Below are positions 30,202 to 40,384 of a DNA stretch of 64,000 nt, piece after piece (the first letter of the stretch is position 1; each line of letters opens with the position of its first letter). A program made the translations under genes and the position numbers. Source of the DNA: Acanthosoma haemorrhoidale (lineage: Eukaryota > Arthropoda > Insecta > Hemiptera > Acanthosomatidae); contig OV884012.1 of assembly GCA_930367205.1 (NCBI GenBank), positions 31,344,796 to 31,408,795 on the forward strand, in the 5' to 3' direction. The notes under the pieces were generated by a model, which had not been told where the DNA came from, made no database searches, and was given only the letters and a program-made list of their open reading frames with translations.

Positions 30202-31290
30202 ATTTTCATTCACTCACTCATTCATACAGTATTCACAGACAGCCCAGAGACCTCCCAAATAAACATGGTTGTCAACCTCCCTCGATTGCGAAAGAGGAAA
30301 TGGAGTCTTAGGAAGTCCCCCACGCTCCTCCGTTTTTTTTTGTTTTTTTTTGTTTTTTTATTTCAAAACCTCAACAAAACAATACAATGTACAAAAAAGA
30401 AAAATAACAAAATATTAGGATTACATTTTTCTCCTCTTTCTGCATGATTGGAGAACCTGGCCATTGCAAGGACTTTCTCGTATATATAGCAGTTCACGAA
30501 GCCACTGGTGTTTTAGTCTCCGAGGAGGATTATAGGGATGAGTGACGCAGTGTAATGACTGTGCTGCGAGTTTGGGTGGTTAGATAGGTTACTATGGAAT
30601 TTCATGAACTTGGAAGGGATGAGTTCAAGAATGTAAGGTAAATTAAGATCTTCATAACGGGTTTTATTGGTGATATAATAAGGGCCATTTACTATTGTTC
30701 TCAGGACTTATTTATGATTGAAAGGATCGGATACACTTGATGTTCGACTTCTTTACTGTCCCCCATAGCTCTATTCCGTATGTCCAGATTGGCTTGAGTA
30801 TAACTTTGCAGATTAGTAGTTTATTTTCTATTGAGAGATGGGATGCCCTTCGAAGTGGTCTGTACAGTTGTCCAAAGCGTCTGTTTAGTTCTTTTATTTT
30901 TAGCCTCGTATGTGGGTTCCAGGTCAGCCTTTTGTCGATATTGAAGCCTAAGTACCGTACTGTCTCGACTACATGAAAAGGAATGGAATTAAAAAAAACA
31001 AGTAGATAAGACTTGCGGCAGAGGGTAAAGTTAATTTAGGATCATTTTGCTTTATTAACTTTGGTCCACCATTAATTGCTGTAATACTCGATTTCATCAA
31101 CGTATTTTTGAATGTTATGGGATGTTATATCGGTTCCTTGGCGGTATGTCAGGACTGCAGTGTCATTTTCAAATGTGGCCAAGAAGGTATTGGGGTAGAG
31201 GGGACATCAGCGGTGTATAGGTTACAGAGGATGGGGCCTAGGACACTGCTTTGTGGAACTCCTACTTTTATGGGATAGTACTTAAAATAT
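30202..31290 (-). mobile_element. Jockey-like element copy C3 (RT palm to 3' end)
   Basis: This copy on the - strand extends further 5' than C2. From about 31280 leftward it reads VGVPQSSVLGPILCNLYTAD (motif B), a decayed motif C region, VVETVRYLGFNIDKRLTW, SIENKLLICK and PIWTYGIELWGT. Its 3' end at 30202 has the same GAATGA-repeat terminus as C1 and C2. A T-rich interruption at about 30331-30440 replaces part of the 3' UTR. Several stops make it non-functional. Confidence 0.85.
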
Positions 31291-31324
31291 TCTAAACCTC
31301 AGTGCCCTTTTAAAGATTTTTTTT

Positions 31325-31870
31325 GTGGTTGACGCTAAAACTCAAAAAAAAAAATCTCAAAGCTACAACGATCTAGGAATTCTAAAACAAAAATTAAAAT
31401 TAAATTTATTCCTATTCAAATATCGAACAACTCCTTTGGCTAGTGATGGATCCCCAGCAGAACTCCACCTAAACAGGAAATTTCGAACACAGCTACATCT
31501 AATTAGGCCAGCCATATTGTATCTTCAAATGGTTTTCAAATGAAAACCTAGGAAAAGCACACTAACTCATTGGACTGGATCATGAATATCAAAAAAACCA
31601 CATTAACCAATTGAGACAAACAGAAATAGAATCATCTTCAAAACCTAAAATTCAATTTCAGACAAAAAATTTTCATCAAAGATCACTCCGATACCAGTAA
31701 TCCGACCATTGATAAATCAAAACCCACCAACAACATCTCCAGTAGAACAACACCAGCCTGAAATTCCTAAAACAACACCAATAAGTGATATTCCTAACGT
31801 GTTAAAAAGACATTCACCCCGGAACGACGGTACCCCTAATTTGACTCAACAGTTTGACACTACTTGAGCA
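31325..31870 (+). pseudogene. Gypsy-type integrase C-terminal fragment
   Basis: The + strand reads LFLFKYRTTPLASDGSPAEL then HLNRKFRTQLHLIRP, the region after the catalytic core of Gypsy-type integrases (FL..YR.TPH..TG.SPAELL.GR..RT.LDL..P). A proline-rich, frameshifted tail (VIRPLINQNPPTTSPVEQQ) follows, as in the ends of such polyproteins. No LTR is seen. It abuts the 5' break of Jockey-like copy C3. Confidence 0.75.
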
Positions 31871-33015
31871 GATAAAATGCGAAGGACATTCAGCCAACCA
31901 GCGGATTCGGCTTCTGCAGTGAGGGAGAGGAGGCCTTTGCTCATCTTTAATGTTAAAAAAAATAAATTAAAAAAAATGAAGGTATCCAATTAAGTGGCGG
32001 AGAGTTGTAATATATTAACATTATTTCGCAACACATTTGATAACCTCTCGAAAATGTTTTTTCATTCAATCGCTGTTGTTTAATTTTCTTTACTGTAATA
32101 AATGTGATATTCAAGCTTGCAGTTATTATTTATTTTTGGCAGTACTAAAATACACAGTTACTGGTTAAATAATATTGCCTTATAATTTGCCCATATGAAT
32201 CAAGACATTATCTTTTCTTTGAGGGTATCATAGATATAAGCCAGCAGGGTACATTGTTCTCTTTCACAGATTCAGGCGACAGCTGCCACTTGTAGATAAC
32301 CAGTACGTGCCTTGTTCAAGGTCTCAACGCATCCATGCCATTCCCAAACACTTAATTAAAATTAATTAATAATCGAACTGACTGCCACGTTTCCGTTCGG
32401 TGATAAAGTGAACAGTGTACTAATACTTCAGGTATAAACATCTCAGAATAATTCTGAGATCCATGAAAAAAGACAACCATCCATTCAAATAATAATTATT
32501 TGGAGTATGGAAGTAAGCTATGCACTGCTTAAGACGTATTAAACATCTTACATCATTCAAAGCCGTTAACTTATTTTCTCCTTTTCCCTTTCCATTTCTG
32601 CTGCATGGTTTAAGGTCATCTCTACCTTGGAATATCGATAAAAAATCAAAAGAACTGTTCCCTTCGGATTTGTTTTCGGGATCCCGAGAGACTCGTGCAG
32701 TTGAGCTTACACTTGACTATTACACGAGATGGCAATATTTTCTCGAAGCCCTCCTATACCAAACCATACCAATTAAAACATCATCATGCATATATAACCT
32801 CTTGAAATTTAAATCTTCCATCCAATAACACAACTCAAGATCGCGTTGTTGGATCTTTACCCTCACACTAACATAACTGATTATTTCTATATTCTACATA
32901 TTTTCTCGTTCATGCCTATAACTTTTAAAACAGCTTTCTTCCATCGATTTGTCATACTTCTTCCCTCACTAGTTTGAATGGTATCTCATTGTCAACAAAA
33001 TTCTACCTTTAATAT
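31871..33015. other. intergenic DNA without recognised content
   Basis: The 102-codon frame at 32520-32828 has mixed composition and no recognised motif. I do not call it a gene. Confidence 0.35.
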
Positions 33016-33017
33016 TT

Positions 33018-33603
33018 ATCTTCTTGTATTTACAGGATGGTTATTTTTCTCCGCCAGAAAGCAATACCCGTACTGCCTTGTCAGCTTCCTCTACCTCTTT
33101 AAAAATAATTTTATTTTGATTTCATTTTTTTCTTCATTTACTAAACTTGCAGACATCTCGTATCGCAAAAGTTACACAATTAAAACTTAATTATATTTTT
33201 ATGACCTACCTTGGCGCTAATATTTAAAATATTTTACATTCTTAGGATACTTAGTCCTAGAATAAAATTTATTTATTCTTTTCATCGCTAAGCAGCTCAC
33301 ACCTAACCATACCATCTAACCAAATTTCATAGAACGTGAGGAAGAGAGGCCTTTATAAATCCATTTGAAGCAGGCAGATTGCCCTAGATGTTATTTCTTA
33401 ACAGTTCCTTTGATTTCCTATTTCTGACGAGTGCGTGGATTTTGTTCGGCAATTAATGTCCCATCCATGGGTTCTGTGCTTAGGTATATTATGCCTTGAA
33501 TCCTAGAAGCAGTTCATTGCTTAGTTCGTGAGGCAGAAATTACAAAATTGGACGTAAACAACTTAAATTAAATAATAACCTAAAAGGCGGATTCTGATAG
33601 TTT
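33018..33603 (-). repeat. left arm of long imperfect inverted repeat
   Basis: This arm is the reverse complement of 34530-35086, with point differences and small indels. Matching landmarks include TTGTATTTACAGGATGG, CAATACCCGTACTGCCTTGT, CCATACCATCTAACCAAATT and GATTCTGATAGTTT. On the - strand it contains a short MDGTLIA.QNPR stretch and an EMSASLVNEEK segment, both also in the other arm. Confidence 0.9.
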
Positions 33604-34178
33604 GCACCAGGAGGGCACGAGAATGACAAGCCGGATATGCGTCAGTAAAGAAGTTAAAAATACGTCGTGCAGGATAACAAAAAACGATTTTTACTAACCT
33701 ATTTAGGGTAATCTGAAATATATTTTTTAGTAACTAACCCATTGTTATAAATGCCACTTATAATAAGTATGTTTAAGAGAAGACGGATAGTAAAAAATGC
33801 GAATACATCATTGGTAGACATGTACACTAGATATATTTATTATAAATCTTGTTTTTAAGAATTTATGTGCACGCACCAGCTTCTATTAGACAAATGTTTT
33901 AAATGTGTCCCTTGTAATAAAGGGCAAATAACCCCTATCGTGAATTATTAAAGATAATTTTACTTCTTTAATATATATAAAGCTTTCATGACATGCCTGC
34001 CATAAATCAATGTCTCTTAGCTTGGAGTTCCATATCTTAAAATAGTGCGGTCCACTGATATATTACTAAGGAATCGTATGGATCATCGATGAATCCTAGA
34101 GTAATCTTGGTGTTACTGAAAATCATTATTTGCGAAATTTTTTTATTGTGATAATATTACAATCTGCCTTAATAACAA

Positions 34179-34320
34179 CTTTCATTCACTCGCTCATTAG
34201 AAGCCCAGAGACCTCCCAAATCCACAGGGTTGTAAGTTCCTTCGCATGCGAAAGAGGAAGCGGAATTTTGGGAAGTCCCCCCCGCTCCTCCGCCACCGCG
34301 TCACGGGATACGAGGCAGAT
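34179..34320 (-). mobile_element. Jockey-like element copy C4 (3' UTR only)
   Basis: A fragment of about 140 bp on the - strand matches the 3' UTR of C2 and C3: TTTCATTCACTCGCTCATT, AGCCCAGAGACCTCCCAAAT, GCATGCGAAAGAGGAAGCGG. It is a severely 5'-truncated insertion within the spacer of the inverted repeat. Confidence 0.8.
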
Positions 34321-34529
34321 TAAAAATAAAATGATATTTTTGTGTACTTACCTTCCCGTGAAAATGTTTTTTATAAGGTCAAGAGTGAAGAGCTAATCGT
34401 TGACGTATTTAATAACATGAAATATGAAGGAATCAAAGGAATTCAATAAGAGACAGTGATATATTAAAAACCAATACCTAGCTCATTAATGTGTTGTTCA
34501 ACCTTGTTGATTGATCTTACGTTACTGAT

Positions 34530-35086
34530 AAACTATCAGAATCCACCTTTTAGGTTATTATTTAATTTAAGTTGTTTACATTCAATCTTGTAATTTCTGT
34601 CTCACAGACTGAGCAATGACCTGCTTCTAGGATTCAAGGCATTGTTGAACCCATGGATGGGACATTAATTGCAAAACAAAATCCACGCATTCGTCAGAAA
34701 TAGAAATCGAAGGAACTGTTGAGAAATAACATCTAGGGCAATCTGCCTGCTTCAAATGGATTTATAAAGGCCTCTCTTCCTCACGTTCTATGAAATTTGG
34801 TTAGATGGTATGGTTAGGTGTGAACTGCTTAGCGATGAAAAGAAAAATTCTATTCTGGGACTAAGTACACTAAGAATGTAAAATATTTTAAATTATATGC
34901 GCCAAGGTAGGTGATAAAAATATAATTAAGTTTTAAATGTGTAACTTTTGCGATACGAAATGTCTGCTAGTTTAGTGAATGAAGAAAAAAATAAAATTAT
35001 TTTTAAAGAGGTAGTGGAAGCTGACAAGGCAGTACGGGTATTGCTTTCTGGTGGAGAAAAATAACCATCCTGCAAATACAAGATGA
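34530..35086 (+). repeat. right arm of long imperfect inverted repeat (transposase-like remnant)
   Basis: On the + strand this arm reads IQGIVEPMDGTLIAKQNPR, resembling the GI.GAIDGTHI..P block around the first catalytic aspartate of PIF/Harbinger nucleases, and about 350 bp later MSASLVNEEKNKIIFKEV up to a stop. The nuclease resemblance rests on one motif only. The arms are 557 and 586 bp and the spacer is about 926 bp. The spacer contains the 3' end of a Jockey-like copy (34179-34320). Confidence 0.6.
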
Positions 35087-35089
35087 AGA

Positions 35090-35840
35090 CTGGCAGGGAC
35101 GAAAGAAGTTATTGCTGTTGCTGTGAGTTGCAATAGGACTTAACTATATTTAAATAATGTTAAATAAAGTGTCGTACCATGTGACTAAAGTATACTATAA
35201 AAGGAATACATCCCCTCTAATTTATGGCAGTACTAAATACAATTTCACGCTTATATAAAGCAAATACACTATAGATTACGAATGTAATAAACTAACAAAT
35301 ATAATATGTGTAAGCTTTTACGTGATTAGTGCTTAAATACTTAATGAAACCCACAAAGTAAAATTCTAAGGAAACAATAATTACTATGTCTCGTAAATAT
35401 GATTTAAGCAAGGAGGAATCTAGTGATTGAAAAGAAAAAAAGAAGACTGAACAATGGGGATAATACCACTTGATCTCATCTCAGCATAAACTATTATCCT
35501 GATATTAGTATAAACGTGTTTGATGATAGCATAATCTCTGAGTTATATTTTATGGATGAATTAAGTAACCAGCAGCAGGATAAATAGGCCATAAAAAAGA
35601 ATAAGCACATCAGAATTATATTGGTACATAAGTGTTTATATTTAACACACACCTGCGTATAGATTTATCGTAAATTATTTTACTTTTAGCTAACTGAAAA
35701 GTGAAAAGGCTCGTATATAGTTTGATCAAAAAATGTGGGATTAGCAATAAGTGGTTCTGATTTGTTTGCATGTGTTACTAGGCTCGTATCTATCCTCTCC
35801 TTATCGATTTCCATGATTTTTTTAAAACATACCGTTGTCA
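35090..35840. other. AT-rich DNA between inverted repeat and polymerase pseudogene
   Basis: No confident content. A short frame beginning ATGTCTCGTAAATATGA (about 35385) reads MSRKYDLSKEESSD and stops. It is reminiscent of transposase starts but too short to assign. Confidence 0.3.
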
Positions 35841-35847
35841 AATAAGT

Positions 35848-38306
35848 TTAACAGGTATTTCTCAAAATAGCTTTTGACAGTTTTTCTGGGAGTGTTATTA
35901 AAAACGACATACTTCTTGAACCACGAAGACTGAAGAAATTCGAGAATACGGTGTGATCAACAAGTTCTAAGGCTTGTTTTAAGCTCAAATAATGCACGAC
36001 ATAATGTTTTATACTTTCCAGGTGTGGAATTAATATTCTCAAAGTTGAGCAAGGTGGTAATGTAGACTCAGGCAGGAAAGGAAAATCGCTGTGAATTTTA
36101 TCTAGGTGTTGAGGTTAATCGAGATTATTGTCTAGTATATATCCAATAGGGACGTCTGGTTTCATGTTTGATATCTCTATAGCTGCGGGGTCTACCCACT
36201 GAAACCATCCGTATGGAAGTGGGTGGCACATTGCCCATCCATACTGGTTGTTACATATACATATATATGCGGGATATATACTTCTAAATTCGGTATTGCT
36301 CCTACTCTTTCAGAGGCAGCCGAGCTGGCCCACGATGTAGTGTGCGTCATATCTACTTAGATAGATTATGCGTAAGTACTGATATTAAATTTGGAGTTTT
36401 TGCATCTTAGATTGTAACTGTTACGAGCACTCCCTCTTAAGTAAGTACTGACGTCGTCGTGATCTTAACATTCCTATCTTCATCAGTAATTTTTTTTTCT
36501 AGCATAGGTAACATTACTTCTGATAATTCATGTTCCCTCATTTGTTTTTCTGATAGGTCTTCTATTGGATGATTAAAATAATAAATTAGTGAAATTTCTT
36601 CATCTGAATCATCATTTTTTCAACGGCATCTGGTCCTGTATAAATTATTGGTTTCATTGGTAGAGACGATTTAACGTGTTCAAGAGCCGGAGCACCCTTG
36701 ACGTGTATACCTTAGTTCATTGGGATATGGTTCTGGTACTGTACAGTATAACAAAAAGTAGGCTCAAGATGGCAAGTGTTGTAAGGAATCAAAATGCTTT
36801 CGAAGTTAGCACATACGGCACTTTCAGCGTTTAATGCTTTAAAATTTAACTACAGGCTTTTGAGTTGGGAACTCTTTTCTAGCTATCGCTTGAGAGGAGC
36901 GTAATCCTTTATGTTCTACTAACTTTTCTTCAGCCTTCTTTCCATACTGATCATCAAAATGTATAAAACATTGTTTACATACCATCACAAACTTTTTACG
37001 TTTTTAAGTTTTTTATATGAGTACACATTATGTTTTTTCTTTCCATTCTCTACTAAAAGATCTCAATGATCAGGAAGTATATCATCCACCACTTTTCGGG
37101 GATAAATTATTCTAGCCTCTGGTCCATAAATGTTGACTGATATGTTATCTGTCTTCCTAAATTTCATCAATTGATGGTGGGAATAAAATGAAGAAAAATA
37201 ATACTTTTCTTTCAATTGTACATATTTACTTACCCGCGATGTATTTTTGTGAACAAACTTACCTAGAATTAATACAGGTAAAGGTATGAATGTATCCTCT
37301 TAGTGGATTGTATTTATTTATCCGAAGGTGAAACCGTCGACGCTGATAGCGCCACCCACTTTTTTCACCATGCCTAATTAATTTTTGTATAGGAGAATCT
37401 TTTAAAAGAAAAGAAAGAAAAGCTTTATTATGAAGTACAAGCACTGGTATATACAAATATTAAGAGTTATGTAACTATATACTGGGTGGAAGGTCTAGGG
37501 AGGAGTGGGGTCTGGGGCTAAAGCTGAGACATATGTGTATAAGAAAAGGATAAGATTTTGGGAAGTAGGGAGGGAGGTCTTAGAGGGAAGAGGTTGCTTA
37601 CTTAAAAATAACAAGGATCCATCAGTAACTCCCTTCTACTTGTTCTTAGCAAGATTATAAATATTATATATAAAGCACCATTATAAAGTATTGATTCTTC
37701 CATTTTATTAACCAGTTTCTTAATTTTTTTGAATATGAATTCTTCTAGTTTAGTTCCTTTAAATACTGGTACATTTGGAGTTTTAAATGCTCGATTTGTC
37801 AGTTTACTGATAATATTTATGAACCTACATTCCCCCATTATATTGGCTTTCAATGCTGTATATTGCTCTAACTGTTCATTGATTGTGTTGATGATACGGT
37901 CTTTACATGTAGACAAAAATTATATCAAATCGGAAATGTCTTCGTAATGGATGAAGTATAATTTTAAACCATCTTCGAAGGCACTTTCTTATTCCGAAAG
38001 TCCTTCTCTATCTAGAAACTGTGCTTAATTAACTTGTTCTTTGAAAGTTCATCTCTACCAATCTTAGGTAAAACTTGTTCACATACCTCTTCATGACGTT
38101 GTCCACTATGCTTATTTATAAATTTTCCACCACACTTTTTACAATTATATTGTTTACTAGATGAAAATTCATGCCTTATCAAATGCTTCATGTCAAAATC
38201 AACACCACAAAATTGGCACCGCTTAACGTTGTGTGCTATCGCTCGGTGTAGGTCCAAATCCAATATTTTTTTCGTAAGAAGTGTTGCACTTGTTGCAGGT
38301 GAACAT
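35848..38306 (-). pseudogene. Polinton/Maverick-type protein-primed DNA polymerase B pseudogene
   Basis: The - strand holds the decayed gene of a family B DNA polymerase of the protein-primed kind that replicates Polinton/Maverick elements. From its start near 38306 it has three C2H2-like fingers (MFTCNKC..., RCQFCGVDFDMKHLIRHE, YNCKKCGGKF...H...C). A conserved region follows (CRFINI, KLVNKMEESI at about 37700-37900) and INKYNPLRG at about 37300. Next are the exonuclease-side segment (CANFESILIPYN at about 36800), PYGWFQWVDP-like and PIGYILDNNLD blocks with HSDFPFLPE at about 36050-36220, and finally KHYVVHYLSLKQALEL. The order matches insect Polinton polymerases. The catalytic palm motif DTD is not preserved in view. 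Stops and frameshifts are frequent. No integrase, capsid genes or terminal repeats were seen nearby. Confidence 0.78.
38012..38306 (-). pseudogene. zinc-finger N-terminal module of the polymerase pseudogene
   Basis: This part is best preserved: 83 open codons preceded by a frameshifted first finger (FTCNKCNTS, then LDLHRAIAH). The pattern is C-x2-C...H-x4-H, then C-x2-C...H, then C-x2-C...H...C. Polinton-type polymerases of insects commonly carry such fingers at the N-terminus. Read on its own it could pass for a small zinc-finger gene, but the polymerase segments downstream on the same strand argue that it is the start of that gene. Confidence 0.7.
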
Positions 38307-38319
38307 GTTAATAGGTAGG

Positions 38320-39000
38320 CCCCAGGCTAATGTCTGAGAGTGAAACACTTACCTATTACCACCAGTGGTCTCCAAATGGTACGCTACCTTAATACGCCTC
38401 TCTTCCCCAACATCTGAACAATACTACGTACTGTAGTTGACCTCTAATTTGTTTGTGCTCTCACAAATTTAAATCTATTGAGTTATAAGCCATTTCAATC
38501 AGACACGTAAAACATTAGTCACTACTTTTCTGAATTTCTATTTTTAGGTTTAACATTCTACTCTTAAATTAATTATGGGTTCCACAAACCTAAGTATATA
38601 ATATTTGAATATATAGCAGGAAGTAACGTCATTTCCCACCACTTCATTTCCTACCACATGTGTCATACAGTAACAAAATAAAATAAAACCTACAGTAAAA
38701 AAGAACTCAAAATGTGCAAAAAAAAATGTATAATACAATATTGTATGAATTACCTACCTGTCTTAGATGATTTATAAATTTAATATAAATTTACATAGGT
38801 AACAAGCCTCCTTACATTTGTATTTATCAACAAAGAAAATTTTACTAACTGCTTATTCAGAAACTTAATTTTTCAAACTTAAAAATTTCTTTTTTTTTTC
38901 TTCTTCTATCAATATTAATACAACAAATTAATATGTGAAAATAATTTTCGAAAAATTGTGAAAATACGTTTTATTTAGATGTGATTTATTCATTTTCTGT
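38320..39000. other. AT-rich DNA without recognised content
   Basis: Nothing recognised. Confidence 0.4.
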
Positions 39001-39250
39001 CTCCAATTTATCCATAAACTGATTGTTAAGTAGTTTTCTCTTGAACCTTTCTCTTTCTTAGGGCAATTTTTTCCTCTTCTTCTTTCATGTCCTCCAAGAG
39101 ACTGTTTTTTCTTTCTTTGTAAAGCCTCTCTTGATACTGCCTTTCCTTTTCTTTGGCATCCTTATTTTTCCCCTCAAATTCCTCAATAACGATCATGAAG
39201 CATTGTTCTTTCTCAACTTTGGTCTGATTCTCTTGTTGAATTGTATTTGA

Positions 39251-39626
39251 TAGCTTATTTGATGCGTTGCCCTTTTTTTATTTATCATTTTTTTCTCTTT
39301 CTTCATTCTTATTTTTTCTATCTTGCTTTCCCATTTACTATAATTTGAATGGTGTTATTTTCTTTTTCTTCTTTCAGCTTGGTGATTTCCTCATTCTTTT
39401 CTACTAATTCTTTGTTTTCCATAAAACATTTTTTTATCTAGCTTATTTGATGCGTTGCCCTTTTTTCATTTATCATTTTTTTATCTTTCTTCATTCTTAT
39501 TTTTCCTATCTTGCTTTCCCATTTACTATAATTTGAATGGTGTTATTTTCTTTTTCTTCATTCAGCTTGGTGATTTCCTCATTCTTTTCTACTAATTCTT
39601 GGTTTTCCATAAAACATTTTTTTATC
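39251..39626. repeat. tandem duplication, two units of 188 bp
   Basis: The units 39251-39438 and 39439-39626 are nearly identical (TAGCTTATTTGATGCGTTGC to CATAAAACATTTTTTTATC). On the - strand each encodes a Lys/Glu-rich coiled-coil-like stretch (ENKELVEKNEEITKLKEEK in one, ENQELVEKNEEITKLNEEK in the other). The few differences suggest a recent duplication. Confidence 0.93.
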
Positions 39627-39679
39627 ATTTCCATGTTTCGATTTACCTATCTCATTTCCTCCATTCACAATAAATTGCA

Positions 39680-40179
39680 GCATTTGTCTGAAAATATAGA
39701 ACATGTCTTCTTTTTATTCCTTATATCTTTTCTTTTCTTCTGCCTTTCAGATATTGTCACCATAGCTCCACAATTATTGACAGCTATGCAATAGTAGCCA
39801 AATTCTTCATCTAACCGAACTGGAGGTTCAATTTGGCTTTTAGTTGTTGTTTTTCCTTTGTGCATTTCTTCTTCATCTTCTCTGCTAATCTCATTGATAA
39901 TACTTTTTCATTTTTCATGTCTATGAAACTGCTATCCACTATTTGCTTCATTTTTTTTTTTTTTTCCTCCTCATTATATTTAAAACTGAAAATCTTAACA
40001 TCTTCAATAATATCAACATGTCTTGCGAAAATCACTCGATTGTTTATCAAAACTCTGTTTATCAATCTCCCATTTTCTTCAGGGATTGCGACATAAAATC
40101 TACTTCCAAACATTTGTAAATGAGGAGAACTTATAACTAATGAAATAAAATCTTTGTTTTCAGAGCAACACAACATAGG
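39680..40179 (-). pseudogene. Copia-type polyprotein fragment (integrase end to RT linker)
   Basis: The - strand reads MFGSRFYVAIPEENGR, then RLINRVLINNRVIFARHVDI then IED, then after a Lys-rich stretch PPVRLDEEFGYYCIAVNN. These match the C-terminal part of Copia integrases (FG...YV.IP, then the V..ARDV.F.E box) and the linker before the reverse transcriptase (R.PP.RYD). The element is internally deleted and followed leftward by low-complexity coiled-coil-like sequence. It is a different family from the complete Copia at 45.9-50.5 kb. Confidence 0.6.
40126..40179. repeat. 53-bp direct repeat, left copy
   Basis: AGAACTTATAACTAATGAAA to CAACATAG is repeated at 44313-44365 with few differences. 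The two copies flank the Gypsy-type pseudogene. Sequence beyond the repeat does not match, so these are not obvious LTRs. Confidence 0.85.
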
Positions 40180-40384
40180 TTGTTTTATATCTCAATCCTT
40201 ATCAAGAAAAATAATTAAACTTATAAAACGACTTGTATGGTCATAAAATTCAATTTCAATTGTTTTGAAATTACATTATTGCCTGGAAGTGATGGAAAAA
40301 AAAACATTTATTCTATAACCTGAATAGCCACAAGTGGTGATAAAGTGTATGCAATACCCGAACAGCTACAAGCAGCGGGTCCCT

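Noticed and set aside
38012..38263. independent small C2H2 zinc-finger gene
   Set aside because: Polymerase B segments follow on the same strand in the expected order, so it is the N-terminus of the Polinton-type pseudogene.
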